Shown: piece by piece, positions 9,092-18,298 of the stretch
Numbering within the stretch: position 1 is the first letter of the stretch
Layout: every line of letters starts with the position of its first letter
Assembly (NCBI RefSeq): GCF_001591105.1
Contig: NZ_BCUD01000004.1
Coordinates: 124,001 to 188,000, forward strand
Origin: Vibrio nereis NBRC 15637
Lineage (GTDB): Bacteria; Pseudomonadota; Gammaproteobacteria; Enterobacterales; Vibrionaceae
Reading direction: 5' to 3'
DNA: 64,000 nucleotides
The notes under the pieces: generated by a model
The model's database searches: none
What the model saw: the letters and a program-made list of their open reading frames with translations, nothing else
What the model was told of the DNA's origin: nothing
Program-made: the position numbers and the translations under genes

Positions 9092-11581
9092 TTAAGCAAC
9101 TTTAGTGATCTTAACTGGACACTTTTTGAAGTCTGTCTGTTTAGACAGAGGGTCAGTGGCGTCGAGGATCAGTTTGTTGATCAAGATGCGCGCGTCAAAG
9201 AATGGTACGAATACCAAGCCTTGAGGTGGGCGGTTACGACCGCGAGTTTCAACACGAACGCGAACTTCACCACGCTTGTTAGCGATGAGAACTTCTTCAC
9301 CGCGACGAACACCACGAGCTTTCGCATCTGCAGGGTGCATGTAACACACTGCATCTGGCACTGCTTTGTAAAGTTCAGGTACGCGACGAGTCATCGTACC
9401 GGTGTGCCAGTGTTCCAGAACGCGGCCAGTACATAGCCATAGATCGTATTCTGAATCCGGTGATTCTGGTGGCGCTTCATATGGTGCAGAGATAATCAGT
9501 GCTTTACCATCTGGTTTTCCGTAGAAGTCCCAACCTGAGCCTTTCTTGGCGTATGGGTCAGAGCCTTCTTTAAAACGCCATAAGGTTTCTTTCCCGTCAA
9601 CAACTGGCCAACGTAAGCCGCGTACTTCGTGGTAACGATCGTACGGCGCTAAGTCATGCCCGTGACCGCGGCCAAACTGAGCGTACTCTTCGAAAATGCC
9701 TTTTTGTACGTAGTAGCCAAAGTGGTGCGCATCGTCATTCAGCTCTTGGGCTTCTTCTACTGGGTATTTATTGATGTTACCGTTAGCAAACAGCATGTCG
9801 TACATGGTTTTTCCGCGGTATTGAGGCGCTGCTGCAAGTTGTTCTTCAGTCCACACTTCTTCCATCTTGAAGCGTTTAGAGAACTCCATGATTTGCCAAA
9901 GGTCAGATTTAGAATCACCAACTGTTTTCACTTGTTGGTACCATGCTTGCGTACGGCGTTCCGCGTTACCATAAGCGCCTTCTTTCTCTACCCACATGGC
10001 AGTCGGAAGAATAAGGTCAGCAGCTTGTGCAGTTGCAGTTGGGTATGGGTCTGAACACACAATGAAGTTTTCTGGGTTACGGTAGCCAGGTAAACGCTCA
10101 GTATTGATGTTTGGGCCAGCTTGCATGTTGTTATTACACATTACCCAGTACGCGTTCATTTTACCGTCTTTCAGCATACGGTCTTGAACGACGGCATGGA
10201 AACCTGGTTTTGGTGGAATTACACCGTCAGGAATGTTCCAGATACCTTCTGCAATTTTACGATGTTTAGGGTTAGCAACCACCATATCTGCAGGTAAACG
10301 GTGAGAGAAGGTACCTACTTCACGTGCCGTACCACACGCCGATGGTTGGCCAGTTAATGAGAACGGGCTGTTACCGGGAGTTGAGATTTTACCGGTCAGT
10401 AAGTGGATGTTGTACACTAGGCTGTTCATCCATACACCACGAGTATGTTGGTTCATACCCATAGTCCATAGTGACATGACTTTTCTGTTTGGATCCGCGT
10501 ATTGCTTCGCTAACTCAATTAATTTCTCTTCAGATACACCAGACAGCTCTGATGCCTTCTCTACTGTATACGGTGCAACAGATGCTTTGTATTGCTCGAA
10601 GTCGATATCAAACATTTTACCCGAGTTAGGGTTAGCAGCCGCTTTTTGTAATGGATCGTCATCGCGAAGGCCATAACCAATGTCAGTGGTCGCTTGCTTG
10701 AAGTTTGTATGCTTGTTAACAAAATCCCAGTTTACCGCATCGTTTTGAATGATGTAGTTCGCAATGAAGTTCGCAATCGCCAAGTCAGTTTGCGGTGTAA
10801 AGATGTAACCTGAATCCGCTAACTCAAAAGAACGGTGGTAGTAAGTCGATAGAACGTTTACTTTAACATGTGGGTGACTTAGGCGGCGGTCTGTAATTCG
10901 AGTCCATAGAACAGGGTGCATTTCTGCCATGTTCGAACCCCAAAGAACGAATGAATCTGCGTTCTCGAAGTCATCGTAACAACCCATCGGCTCATCGATA
11001 CCAAATGTACGCATGAATCCGCCTACCGCAGATGCCATACAGTGACGCGCGTTCGGGTCGATGTTATTTGAGCGGAAGCCGGCTTTCATCATTTTGGCTG
11101 CGGCGTAACCTTCCATTACCGTCCACTGGCCAGAACCAAACATACCAACGCTTGTCGGTCCTTTTTTCTTCAGCGCTTCTTTCCATTTCTCAGCCATAGT
11201 GTCGAATGCCACATCCCAAGAAACTGGAGTAAAATCACCGTCTTTATCAAATTTACCATCTTTCATACGAAGGAGTGGCTGACTCAAGCGGTCTTGACCA
11301 TACATGATCTTCGATAGGAAGTAGCCTTTGATACAGTTTAAGCCCTTATTTACGGGAGCTTCAGGATCGCCTTGGGTTGCGACTACTTTGCCGTTTTGTG
11401 TGCCTACAAGAACAGAACAACCTGTACCACAGAAACGACAAGGCGCTTTGTCCCACGTAATTTTAGTTTGGTCTGAGCTAGCAATCAGGTTTGCAGCGGA
11501 TGCTGGCAGGGTTACACCTGCTACTGCTGCTGCTGATGCTGCTGCGTTTGCCTTAACAAACGCTCGTCTTGTCATTTTCAT
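9092..11581 (-). CDS. napA: Periplasmic nitrate reductase catalytic subunit NapA
   Basis: 829 residues. A twin-arginine signal ([13 protein letters not shown]) directs folded export, and [10 protein letters not shown] with a later cysteine (LNCIKG) binds the 4Fe-4S cluster. The body is a molybdopterin oxidoreductase of the Mo-bis-MGD type, with [14 protein letters not shown] supplying the cysteine ligand to molybdenum and a C-terminal dinucleotide-binding domain. It reduces nitrate to nitrite in the periplasm. The ATG overlaps the napD TGA (ATGA), so translation is coupled to its chaperone. Molybdate for the cofactor may come from the modABC genes near 54-56 kb. Confidence 0.98.
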   Translation of the reverse strand: MKMTRRAFVKANAAASAAAVAGVTLPASAANLIASSDQTKITWDKAPCRFCGTGCSVLVGTQNGKVVATQGDPEAPVNKGLNCIKGYFLSKIMYGQDRLSQPLLRMKDGKFDKDGDFTPVSWDVAFDTMAEKWKEALKKKGPTSVGMFGSGQWTVMEGYAAAKMMKAGFRSNNIDPNARHCMASAVGGFMRTFGIDEPMGCYDDFENADSFVLWGSNMAEMHPVLWTRITDRRLSHPHVKVNVLSTYYHRSFELADSGYIFTPQTDLAIANFIANYIIQNDAVNWDFVNKHTNFKQATTDIGYGLRDDDPLQKAAANPNSGKMFDIDFEQYKASVAPYTVEKASELSGVSEEKLIELAKQYADPNRKVMSLWTMGMNQHTRGVWMNSLVYNIHLLTGKISTPGNSPFSLTGQPSACGTAREVGTFSHRLPADMVVANPKHRKIAEGIWNIPDGVIPPKPGFHAVVQDRMLKDGKMNAYWVMCNNNMQAGPNINTERLPGYRNPENFIVCSDPYPTATAQAADLILPTAMWVEKEGAYGNAERRTQAWYQQVKTVGDSKSDLWQIMEFSKRFKMEEVWTEEQLAAAPQYRGKTMYDMLFANGNINKYPVEEAQELNDDAHHFGYYVQKGIFEEYAQFGRGHGHDLAPYDRYHEVRGLRWPVVDGKETLWRFKEGSDPYAKKGSGWDFYGKPDGKALIISAPYEAPPESPDSEYDLWLCTGRVLEHWHTGTMTRRVPELYKAVPDAVCYMHPADAKARGVRRGEEVLIANKRGEVRVRVETRGRNRPPQGLVFVPFFDARILINKLILDATDPLSKQTDFKKCPVKITKVA

Positions 11582-11895
11582 ACTTCACCCTCAGTTTGAG
11601 AATATTCTGTTCCAGTGTCTGTATTTGCCGAATCATCTTGATCGTTTAGCTCAGTTTCAATTTGGTGATAAACCAGAACTGTGCTCAAGACATTCGGTAA
11701 GTTGTTGATCGCGTCAATGGTGTCAGTAATGAATCCCTGATTTTCTGTTTCCAGAACAACGATGATTTTCCCTTCTGGACTGTCGCCATAAATCTCAGCA
11801 TTTTCGAATGCCTCAATTTGGGGTTTAATCTCGTCTAAGTGTTCAGGAGAAACATGAACCACTAAGCTAGAAATATGCACTTCATTAAGTGACAT
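11578..11895 (-). CDS. napD: NapD, cytoplasmic chaperone for NapA
   Basis: 105 residues. The core [18 protein letters not shown] and the [15 protein letters not shown] strand match the NapD family, a small ferredoxin-fold protein that binds the twin-arginine signal of NapA and holds back export until the cofactor is inserted. The last 25 residues are an acidic, low-complexity tail ([14 protein letters not shown]) beyond the usual domain. It overlaps napF by 11 bases and napA by 4, giving tight co-translation. Confidence 0.93.
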   Translation of the reverse strand: MSLNEVHISSLVVHVSPEHLDEIKPQIEAFENAEIYGDSPEGKIIVVLETENQGFITDTIDAINNLPNVLSTVLVYHQIETELNDQDDSANTDTGTEYSQTEGEV

Positions 11896-12403
11896 TGTTA
11901 TCTTCCATTTTCTTTAAATTGCTCACATTGATGGATGAAGTAGGGCATACTGAAACGCACGCACCGCAACCATTGCATTCATCAAGTTTTATAGTTGGTT
12001 GGGCGACTTGGCCAATTGCTAATTTGAATGTGATTGCCATTGTTTCACAGCTGTCGCCACAGCTTCGGCATTCAACATTTTGTGTTGCCAGGCAGCCATC
12101 ACTAATCGCGGCTTTTGCTTGCCAAGGGTTCTCTGTTTGAGGTAAAAACAACGCTTCGGGGCAGGCTTCAGCACAGCGATAACAAAACGTACACTCATCG
12201 ATATTGAAATCGACGCTAGGGAAGCCCCCATCGCCTTTCTTTATTATGTGAGTCTCGCAAGTGTCAGCACATTTCCCGCATCGCGTACACAAATCAGTAA
12301 AGAGCTCTGGTTTGGCTAACCAAGGCAGACAAAGCGCCGATTTGTCTATGCGAGAGCGAGAAAATAAACGCCGTTTAGATAAGTCGACCACTGCATAATC
12401 CAT
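11885..12403 (-). CDS. napF: NapF, ferredoxin-type accessory protein of nitrate reductase
   Basis: 172 residues with several 4Fe-4S cysteine clusters: CTRCGKCADTC, CTFCYRCAEACPE, a CRSCGDSC stretch and CNGCGACVSVCP. NapF is a cytoplasmic iron-sulfur protein that interacts with NapA and is thought to help its maturation. It is the first gene of the nap operon. Its promoter lies in the 230-base region shared with narQ, which has NarP-like half-sites. Full length; no signal peptide, as expected. Confidence 0.95.
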   Translation of the reverse strand: MDYAVVDLSKRRLFSRSRIDKSALCLPWLAKPELFTDLCTRCGKCADTCETHIIKKGDGGFPSVDFNIDECTFCYRCAEACPEALFLPQTENPWQAKAAISDGCLATQNVECRSCGDSCETMAITFKLAIGQVAQPTIKLDECNGCGACVSVCPTSSINVSNLKKMEDNNVT

Positions 12404-12633
12404 AGTTCTGGGGACATGAACTAAGCATAGTTCACAACCTCCATTAACAAACTGTCATTTAAGTTCATAACGATTGTAGTTTTTGACATATTTGGATAAA
12501 TACCCCTTAGGGGTTAATTGGGTACCGTTATTGTTTTAGATCAATAAATTCCAGTCATTTTGATCACATATTGTGTCCGCCAGTAACAGAGAAGATGAAT
12601 AGCTGCGAACAGAGGAAATAAAATGGGGCAAGC
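12404..12633. promoter_or_regulatory. Divergent napF/narQ control region with NarP-like inverted repeat
   Basis: TACCCCT (12501-12507) and AGGGGTT (12509-12515) form an inverted repeat with one central base. Each half resembles the NarL/NarP heptamer TACYYMT, but the classic arrangement has two central bases. GATCAA (12539-12544) and TTGATC (12560-12565) are FNR-like half sequences, placed facing outward rather than as a standard FNR box. Regulation of nap by NarP and oxygen is expected from family knowledge; these exact sites are inferred. Confidence 0.5.
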
Positions 12634-14367
12634 GTGTTAAATATTGTGAAAAACTCCGTCACAAGTACAGTTGCTAAAGCTTTAGGGTTGATTCTGGCCT
12701 TGTCGTTAGCAACCACAAGCTTTGCGATTATTACGCTAGCATCCAGCTTGAACGACGCGGAAGCGGTGAATGTTGCTGGCTCTATGAGGATGCAGAGCTA
12801 CCGTCTGGCGCATGATATTCAATCCGCTTCGATTGACTACACCGATCACATCGTGATGTTTGAGCGCTCTATCTATTCTCCGTCAATGAAGGCGTTACAA
12901 GGTTGGACAGTGCCTGATGACATAACGCATGATTACTACATGCTCATTACTCGCTGGCATGAATTAAAGCACCTACTGCGTAGCAAAGATCGAGATACCT
13001 ACTTGGTCGTTGTCGCCGATTTTGTCCAACAAATTGATGGTTTTGTACTGAAACTGCAAAACTTCTCCGAACAAAAGCTGATAAAGCTAGCATGGGTTGG
13101 TGGGCTGGGTTTAGGCGGCATACTCATAGTGAGTATGTTTGTCGTTCACTTTGTTCGCAAACAGATTGTAAAGCCGCTAAATGCATTGGTGATAGCCAGT
13201 CGGCAGATTCAAGCACGCTGCTTTGATGTTGAGCTCAATGTATCTAATGATAATGAAATGGGCATTTTGACCCGCGCGTTCAATAATATGGCGGCAGATC
13301 TCGGTAAATTGTATCGCGGCTTAGAATCTGCAGTGAGTGAGAAAACACAAAAGCTACAGCACGCCAATGATTCACTTGAAGTGCTATACCGTTCATCACA
13401 AGAGCTTACAGATTCACGGATCACTCAAGATAACTTTGAAGCAATCTTAAAGCACATAGCTAGCCTAGAAGGTATTGCATCCGTCAAACTGGAAGTTAAT
13501 GCTGAAGGAGAACGACCGTTAGTATTAACCCAAGGCGAAAAATGTGTTGGTTGCGGGGAGAATTGCCGTTCTAAGCCACTAGCACTTGATGGAAAGGAAT
13601 TAGGAACTCTGTACTGGAAGGTTGAGCTGCCATGTCCAGATCAAGCGTTGATTGATAACTTCGTTCAAATACTCTCGCGCGCGGTGTACTACAATCAAGC
13701 GCAAAGACAAGCTGAGCAGCTTTTGCTTATGGAAGAGCGAGCCACAATTGCTCGTGAACTTCATGACTCATTGGCTCAGTCTCTATCGTATTTAAAGATC
13801 CAGGTTTCCCTTTTAAAGCGGGGAATGGCCAAATTGCCGGACTCAACGGCGTTGGAGAAAACTAAGCCAGTATTGTCAGAACTGGATGTGGGCTTGTCAG
13901 CTGCTTATACACAGTTAAGGGAACTGCTTACGACATTTCGCCTTTCGATAAAAGAAGGCAGTTTTGGTTCCGCACTGAACGAAATGACGGCCCAGCTTGG
14001 AGAACAAACCGAGGCCAAGATTGTACTAAAGAATCAGCTCTCCTCGATCGAATTGGAGGCCAATCAGCAGGTGCACTTGTTGCAGCTTATTCGTGAAGCG
14101 ACTATTAATGCAATTAAGCATGCAGAGGCCTCGACCATCGAGATTCACTGCAGTGAAACCGATGAACAGATAGTGGTGTCGATACAAGACGACGGTATGG
14201 GGTTTGATGACTCTATTGAGAAGCTTAATCATTACGGCATCAGTATCATGCGTGAAAGAGCATCTCGATTAAACGGTAAATTCACCGTAACCAGCCAATT
14301 GGGGCAAGGCTGCAAAGTATTATTAGAATATCCAAAAACTAAGGAATCATGCATTGAGCGAGTTTAA
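12634..14367 (+). CDS. narQ: Nitrate/nitrite sensor histidine kinase NarQ
   Basis: 577 residues. Two membrane segments (about 13-36 and 150-178) flank a periplasmic domain with the P-box NVAGSMRMQSYRLA, the nitrate-binding signature of NarX/NarQ. HAMP follows (about 180-235), then a central GAF-like region with a cysteine cluster (CVGCGENC) and a HisKA_3 domain with phospho-accepting His377 (ARELHDSLAQ). The ATPase domain has DDGMGF and GISIMRERA. It starts at GTG 12634; a five-codon reading frame with a better ribosome site overlaps that start. It shares 14 bases with narP. Likely controls the divergent nap operon. Confidence 0.95.
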   Translation: MLNIVKNSVTSTVAKALGLILALSLATTSFAIITLASSLNDAEAVNVAGSMRMQSYRLAHDIQSASIDYTDHIVMFERSIYSPSMKALQGWTVPDDITHDYYMLITRWHELKHLLRSKDRDTYLVVVADFVQQIDGFVLKLQNFSEQKLIKLAWVGGLGLGGILIVSMFVVHFVRKQIVKPLNALVIASRQIQARCFDVELNVSNDNEMGILTRAFNNMAADLGKLYRGLESAVSEKTQKLQHANDSLEVLYRSSQELTDSRITQDNFEAILKHIASLEGIASVKLEVNAEGERPLVLTQGEKCVGCGENCRSKPLALDGKELGTLYWKVELPCPDQALIDNFVQILSRAVYYNQAQRQAEQLLLMEERATIARELHDSLAQSLSYLKIQVSLLKRGMAKLPDSTALEKTKPVLSELDVGLSAAYTQLRELLTTFRLSIKEGSFGSALNEMTAQLGEQTEAKIVLKNQLSSIELEANQQVHLLQLIREATINAIKHAEASTIEIHCSETDEQIVVSIQDDGMGFDDSIEKLNHYGISIMRERASRLNGKFTVTSQLGQGCKVLLEYPKTKESCIERV

Positions 14368-14986
14368 AGTACTACTTGTTGACGATCACCCTCTGATGCG
14401 AAGAGGGATTAATCAATTACTGAGTTTTGAAGATGAATTTGAAGTGGTCGCAGAAGCAAGCAATGGCGCAGACGCTGTCGCGATGAATCACTCACACCAA
14501 CCAGATTTGATCTTGTTGGATCTTAATATGAAAGGAATGTCCGGCCTAGATACTCTTAATGCGCTTCGGGCTGACGGATGTGATGCGAAAGTTGTCATTC
14601 TTACTGTCTCCGATAGTCCCGCTGATATTGAGGCGATCATAAAGGCGGGTGCGGACGGCTACCTACTAAAAGACACCGAACCAGATGAGCTGGTGGATTT
14701 GCTTAAACTTTCCCTGCAGGGCAACAAAGCGTACAGTCAAGAAGTGCAAAAGTATTTAGAGGATAGGGAAAACTCAACTGACGTATTCGATGAGCTTACC
14801 GACCGAGAAATGCAAATTCTTAGAGAGGTCGCTAAGGGATACCGAAATAAGCAGATTGCAGATGCCTTGTTTATTTCGGAATCCACCGTAAAAGTACATA
14901 TGAAAAGTTTATTGAAAAAGCTAAAAGTCCCATCTCGTACTGTGGCTACAGTCCTATACCTCGAAAGATATGGCGACTTAAAATAA
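14354..14986 (+). CDS. narP: Nitrate/nitrite response regulator NarP
   Basis: 210 residues. A receiver domain (LLVDDHPLMRRG, phospho-acceptor Asp56 in LLDLNMKG) is joined to a LuxR/FixJ-type helix-turn-helix domain (LTDREMQILREVAKGYRNKQ, SESTVKVHMKSLLKKL). It is the partner of NarQ and binds DNA at TACYYMT-type sites upstream of nitrate-respiration genes. The start is TTG 14354 with AAGGA eight bases before it, inside the end of narQ; an ATG at 14349 is out of frame and hits a stop at once. No NarX/NarL pair is present in this window. Confidence 0.94.
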   Translation: MSEFKVLLVDDHPLMRRGINQLLSFEDEFEVVAEASNGADAVAMNHSHQPDLILLDLNMKGMSGLDTLNALRADGCDAKVVILTVSDSPADIEAIIKAGADGYLLKDTEPDELVDLLKLSLQGNKAYSQEVQKYLEDRENSTDVFDELTDREMQILREVAKGYRNKQIADALFISESTVKVHMKSLLKKLKVPSRTVATVLYLERYGDLK

Positions 14987-15007
14987 TCGGCTTTTGGTGA
15001 CAAAGGT

Positions 15008-15796
15008 TCATCGTTCATCAAAAAAATCTTTATTTCTGATGTACTTTGCCATTAAGTGATAAGAGAAAGGCCGCATTATCCAAGACGCGAGAGAGCGGCC
15101 TAATCGGATCAACGTGGGAGTGTTCTCGTAAATACGACCGTTGTAAAGCCACAGCATTTTGCCCATGTGTAGATAGAGTCCTGGCAGTGGTGGTAAGAAG
15201 GTAACAACATCTAGATCACAACATACGCGATAGGTTTTGTGTGATAAGCGGTAATGTTTACGAACAGAGTAGCCGCCAAATGCAGGCTGACCAAAGGTTA
15301 CAACGCGCTTTACTGATTTTGGGCTTTTGTTTTCTAGCGTATCGGCCAGCACACAGCCCACAGCTCCACCGGATGAATGGCCAGTAAAGGTAATTCTTTT
15401 TCCTTGAAGCAGGAGCGGCTCTAATATCGCCATTAACCTTTCATAAACAGATAAACCGAGTTTGTCGTCTTTATGGCTAGGCATGCTTTCCTGAGTAAGA
15501 AGGAAATAAAAGCCCGCATGTATCGAGTACTTTAGACCTAAGGCATCGCATCGCTTTTGCCAAAGTGCAAGGTTTAATATCCAATCTGAAGGGTTGTGTG
15601 AGCCTTTGATTACGACAATTACTTCGTCGTTGTCATGACTCCAAAGGACACGCATCATCGGTTTCCCGAAGCGGTTATTAACGATTCTTTGACCATTGGG
15701 AGCAAAGCCATATCGAGTTTGCTTCAAAACGCGTGAGTAGGCTAAGTTGCACAGTACCGCGTAGCGTTCATATTGATAACGTTTGAGTTTTTTCAC
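15008..15796 (-). CDS. Class 3 lipase-family alpha/beta hydrolase
   Basis: 262 residues. The nucleophile elbow GHSSG (Ser141) sits in TFTGHSSGGAVG, after a buried strand, as in class 3 lipases. Later Asp and His candidates are in CCDLDVVTFLPP and the C-terminal SYHLMAKY. No signal peptide is visible, so it is probably cytoplasmic, and the substrate is unknown. It converges on narP with 21 bases between the stop codons. Hydrolase family is clear; lipase activity itself is inferred. Confidence 0.8.
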   Translation of the reverse strand: MKKLKRYQYERYAVLCNLAYSRVLKQTRYGFAPNGQRIVNNRFGKPMMRVLWSHDNDEVIVVIKGSHNPSDWILNLALWQKRCDALGLKYSIHAGFYFLLTQESMPSHKDDKLGLSVYERLMAILEPLLLQGKRITFTGHSSGGAVGCVLADTLENKSPKSVKRVVTFGQPAFGGYSVRKHYRLSHKTYRVCCDLDVVTFLPPLPGLYLHMGKMLWLYNGRIYENTPTLIRLGRSLASWIMRPFSYHLMAKYIRNKDFFDER

Positions 15797-15974
15797 ATAT
15801 CCATTACCGCTACCTTATAATCGATGAAGTATGACCGTAAAACATGAACGCATTATGACAGATTGAGTTACCACCTTATTTGTACACCTAATGCACTATA
15901 ACTAAATTTCATGGAGGCAACATTAGACACAATTTTGAGCGTTCACGTCATGAACGGAGGATACAATAAGAAAG

Positions 15975-16610
15975 TTAACTAAGCTGGACTACCGAGTAGA
16001 GCTGTATGTATTTCCTGACCAATCGCTGATCAGTCGCTCGTTTTAGTGGGTGGGTAAACTTTACGTAGTAAGGGCTTAAGCCGAAATGTTGCTCCAACGA
16101 TTGAGAGAGCTGAGACTCACTTTCATACAAGCTGATACCTTGTAATTTGTACTCATCTATCTCGTCAGGGAGCTGACCAGTCCACCAATGCAGAAGCTCT
16201 CGGCTTTGTTTGCTTCTTGTAATCCAGTGATCGGTCACAAGTAGCATCAGATCGTTCGGCTGGATTGAATAACCGTACTCTTCTTGCCATTGCGCGATAG
16301 TATTTAACTGTTTTTTCCGGCAAGAGTTACCAGCACTCACGAGATGAGACGTGAGAATCCAAACCGTTCCAATTTCAGAACTCACACGGTAGTGGTGCGG
16401 GTGTTCAGTCTGCACATAGCTGTCTAGTGGTTTGTATTCGAAAGCATGCCCGAACTCATTCAGCGTTCTAGCGAGACGCCTTGCAAAAGCCAACCCTAAA
16501 TGGTGTTCACTCATCCCCTGATTGTGAATAGTCGGGTAGTGCTTCTCACATAATTTCATGCAGTCTGCCTGAAACTCGTTAACACTCTGAATTAGCACAT
16601 CCAATAGCAA
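15975..16610 (-). CDS. Conserved hypothetical protein, 211 residues
   Basis: I do not recognise a known domain. The protein looks soluble, with no signal peptide or membrane segment and a normal mixed composition. Some segments (HHLGLAFARRLARTL near residue 36, GTVWILTSHLVSAGNSCRKKQ in the middle) look like a folded enzyme-like domain, but no catalytic motif stands out. The best start is TTG 16610, which has GGAGAG seven bases before it; a GTG 12 bases further in is a second option. It stands alone between a lipase gene and a DUF2164 gene, with gaps of about 180 and 100 bases. Confidence 0.7.
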   Translation of the reverse strand: MLLDVLIQSVNEFQADCMKLCEKHYPTIHNQGMSEHHLGLAFARRLARTLNEFGHAFEYKPLDSYVQTEHPHHYRVSSEIGTVWILTSHLVSAGNSCRKKQLNTIAQWQEEYGYSIQPNDLMLLVTDHWITRSKQSRELLHWWTGQLPDEIDEYKLQGISLYESESQLSQSLEQHFGLSPYYVKFTHPLKRATDQRLVRKYIQLYSVVQLS

Positions 16611-16714
16611 GCTCTATCTCTCCATATCGCGCATTACGGCATGGCTAGATTAACATGTGTCAGTAAAGTTCAGTTACACTTAATTTCTTAAAAGTTACAT
16701 AGAGTTAATGGTTT

Positions 16715-16963
16715 ATGTCTAAGATTGAATTTACATCACAACAAAAACAAGCCATGGCAAGCGCCGTGCAAACGTACCTTGAAAATGAACTTGAATTCGA
16801 AATCGGTCAATTTGATGCCGATTTTCTTGTGGATTTTATCGTAGAGAAATTCGGTCCAGCCTTTTATAACAAAGGTCTAAAAGACGCGCAGCTCGTTATG
16901 GAGAGGAAAATGATGGATATTGCTGACGAACTGTATGAAATAGAACAAATTAGCGATATTTAA
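16715..16963 (+). CDS. DUF2164 family protein
   Basis: 82 residues, soluble and acidic. The arrangement IGQFDADFLVDFIVEKFGP followed by FYNKGLKDAQ is the pattern I associate with DUF2164, a small bacterial family of unknown function. The region before the ATG has no strong Shine-Dalgarno sequence. It is monocistronic, with 144 bases before the cytochrome b561 gene. Nothing in it suggests a particular activity. Confidence 0.78.
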   Translation: MSKIEFTSQQKQAMASAVQTYLENELEFEIGQFDADFLVDFIVEKFGPAFYNKGLKDAQLVMERKMMDIADELYEIEQISDI

Positions 16964-17106
16964 ATCGTTTATAAGTTCCTTCGAAAATTTTGAACGACTT
17001 AATCGGAGAGGCGCGGTTCTTACCTTGTAAAGAATGGTAAATAATCTGTTAACCCAATGAGGTATAAGGTACTCTTTGTTGATAAAGAGATTCATTTAAT
17101 GATGGA

Positions 17107-17655
17107 ATGCTTACGATGAAGTCTGAAGTAAAAAACTATAACCCTATTACTCGCGCTGTTCACTGGATATCTGCGATTGTTGTTATCGGCATGTTTGCAG
17201 TGGGACTGTGGATGGTGGATTTGTCCTATTACAGTGAGTGGTATCGTACAGCGCCACACTGGCACAAATCTGTAGGGATTTTACTGGCGTGTTTAACTGT
17301 ATTTAGATTTATCTGGAAGCATGTTACGGCGTCACCAAAGATGGAAGGGAAAGCATTTGAGGTAATGGCTGCAAGAGCTGTTCACCTTGTCATGTATGTG
17401 CTTCTTTTCGCGTTGTTTGCTTCGGGCTACTTGATCTCTACAGAAGACGGTCGAGGAATTGATGTGTTCAACTTGTTCACAGTTCCAGGGGCGGGCGCTC
17501 TATTTGAAAATCAAGCTGACACGTCTGGGCTAATTCACTTTTATACCGCTTGGGCATTGATTTTGATGGCAGCAGTACACGCTATTGCTGCACTTAAACA
17601 CCACTTTATTAATAAAGACAATACGCTACGCAAAATGATAGGAGCTTCAAAATGA
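17107..17655 (+). CDS. Cytochrome b561 family membrane protein
   Basis: About 182 residues with four membrane helices (about 15-33, 50-65, 88-108 and 145-165). Heme-ligating histidines are visible in TRAVHWISA, HWHKSVGILL, RAVHLVMYVLL and HAIAALKHHF. Members of this family pass electrons between quinones and other acceptors at the inner membrane. The in-frame ATG at 17116 is an equally good start, with GGA nearer to it. It overlaps the YceI gene by 4 bases (ATGA), a common pairing that suggests joint work on an electron carrier or lipid quinone. Confidence 0.9.
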   Translation: MLTMKSEVKNYNPITRAVHWISAIVVIGMFAVGLWMVDLSYYSEWYRTAPHWHKSVGILLACLTVFRFIWKHVTASPKMEGKAFEVMAARAVHLVMYVLLFALFASGYLISTEDGRGIDVFNLFTVPGAGALFENQADTSGLIHFYTAWALILMAAVHAIAALKHHFINKDNTLRKMIGASK

Positions 17656-18215
17656 AAAAAACGTTAATTGGACTAGCTATGGCAATGGCATTGCCATTTG
17701 GTGCAAGCGCGGCGGACTATGTGATTGATACAAAAGGTGCTCATGCATCTGTTAACTTCAAAGTAAGTCACTTAGGTTATAGCTTTATCAAAGGTCGATT
17801 TAACCAGTTTGACGGTCAGTTCTCATTCGACCCAGCGAACGTTGCTGCTTCAAAAGTAACTGTTAACGTAGACACTACAAGCTTAGATTCAAACCATGCT
17901 GAGCGTGACAAGCATATCCGTAGTTCAGATTTTATCGATGCCTCAAAATTCTCAACTGCGACTTTTACCAGTACAAGCGTTGTTGACAAAGGCGACGGTA
18001 AACTTGCTGTAAACGGTGACTTAAACTTACACGGTGTGACTAAGCCAATTACTATCGATGCAGAGTTTATCGGTGCAGGTAAAGACCCTTGGGGTGGCGA
18101 ACGTGCAGGCTTTTACGGCACAACTCGTCTAGAACTGGCTGATTTTGACATTCAAGTGATGGGCGATTCAAGCTACGTTGATATGGAACTGCATGTTGAA
18201 GGCGTGAAACAGTAA
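17652..18215 (+). CDS. YceI family periplasmic protein
   Basis: 187 residues with a Sec signal peptide (MKKTLIGLAMAMALPFG, cleavage after SAA). The mature protein starts DYVIDTKGAHASVNFKVSHL and later shows DSNHAERDKHIRSSDF, the YceI lipocalin-like pattern known to bind long isoprenoid or amphipathic molecules. It is translationally coupled to the upstream cytochrome b561 gene. The pair is closed by a strong terminator. The exact ligand is not known from sequence. Confidence 0.94.
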   Translation: MKKTLIGLAMAMALPFGASAADYVIDTKGAHASVNFKVSHLGYSFIKGRFNQFDGQFSFDPANVAASKVTVNVDTTSLDSNHAERDKHIRSSDFIDASKFSTATFTSTSVVDKGDGKLAVNGDLNLHGVTKPITIDAEFIGAGKDPWGGERAGFYGTTRLELADFDIQVMGDSSYVDMELHVEGVKQ

Positions 18216-18235
18216 TCACGTTTCTTACCAAACAC

Positions 18236-18266
18236 AAAGCCCTTGATATGATATCAAGGGCTTTTT
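18236..18266 (+). terminator. Intrinsic terminator after the b561-YceI pair, possibly bidirectional
   Basis: AAAGCCCTTGA pairs with TCAAGGGCTTT around the loop TATGATA, followed by a T-run. The convergent channel gene ends 33 bases further on. Confidence 0.9.
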
Positions 18267-18298
18267 CTTATTGGGCTGTTTATCTTCTGTCTATGAAG

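Noticed and set aside
9656..10054. A plus-strand frame of 132 codons opposite napA
   Set aside because: It is antisense to a well-conserved gene, with no ribosome site or recognisable domain.
12539..12565. A standard FNR box in the nap/narQ region
   Set aside because: The GATCAA and TTGATC halves face outward with 15 bases between them, unlike TTGAT-N4-ATCAA; kept only as half-site resemblance.
15911..15982. A 23-codon frame starting ATGGAGGCAACATTAG
   Set aside because: No ribosome site lies before its ATG and it runs into the end of the next gene; too little support for a gene call.
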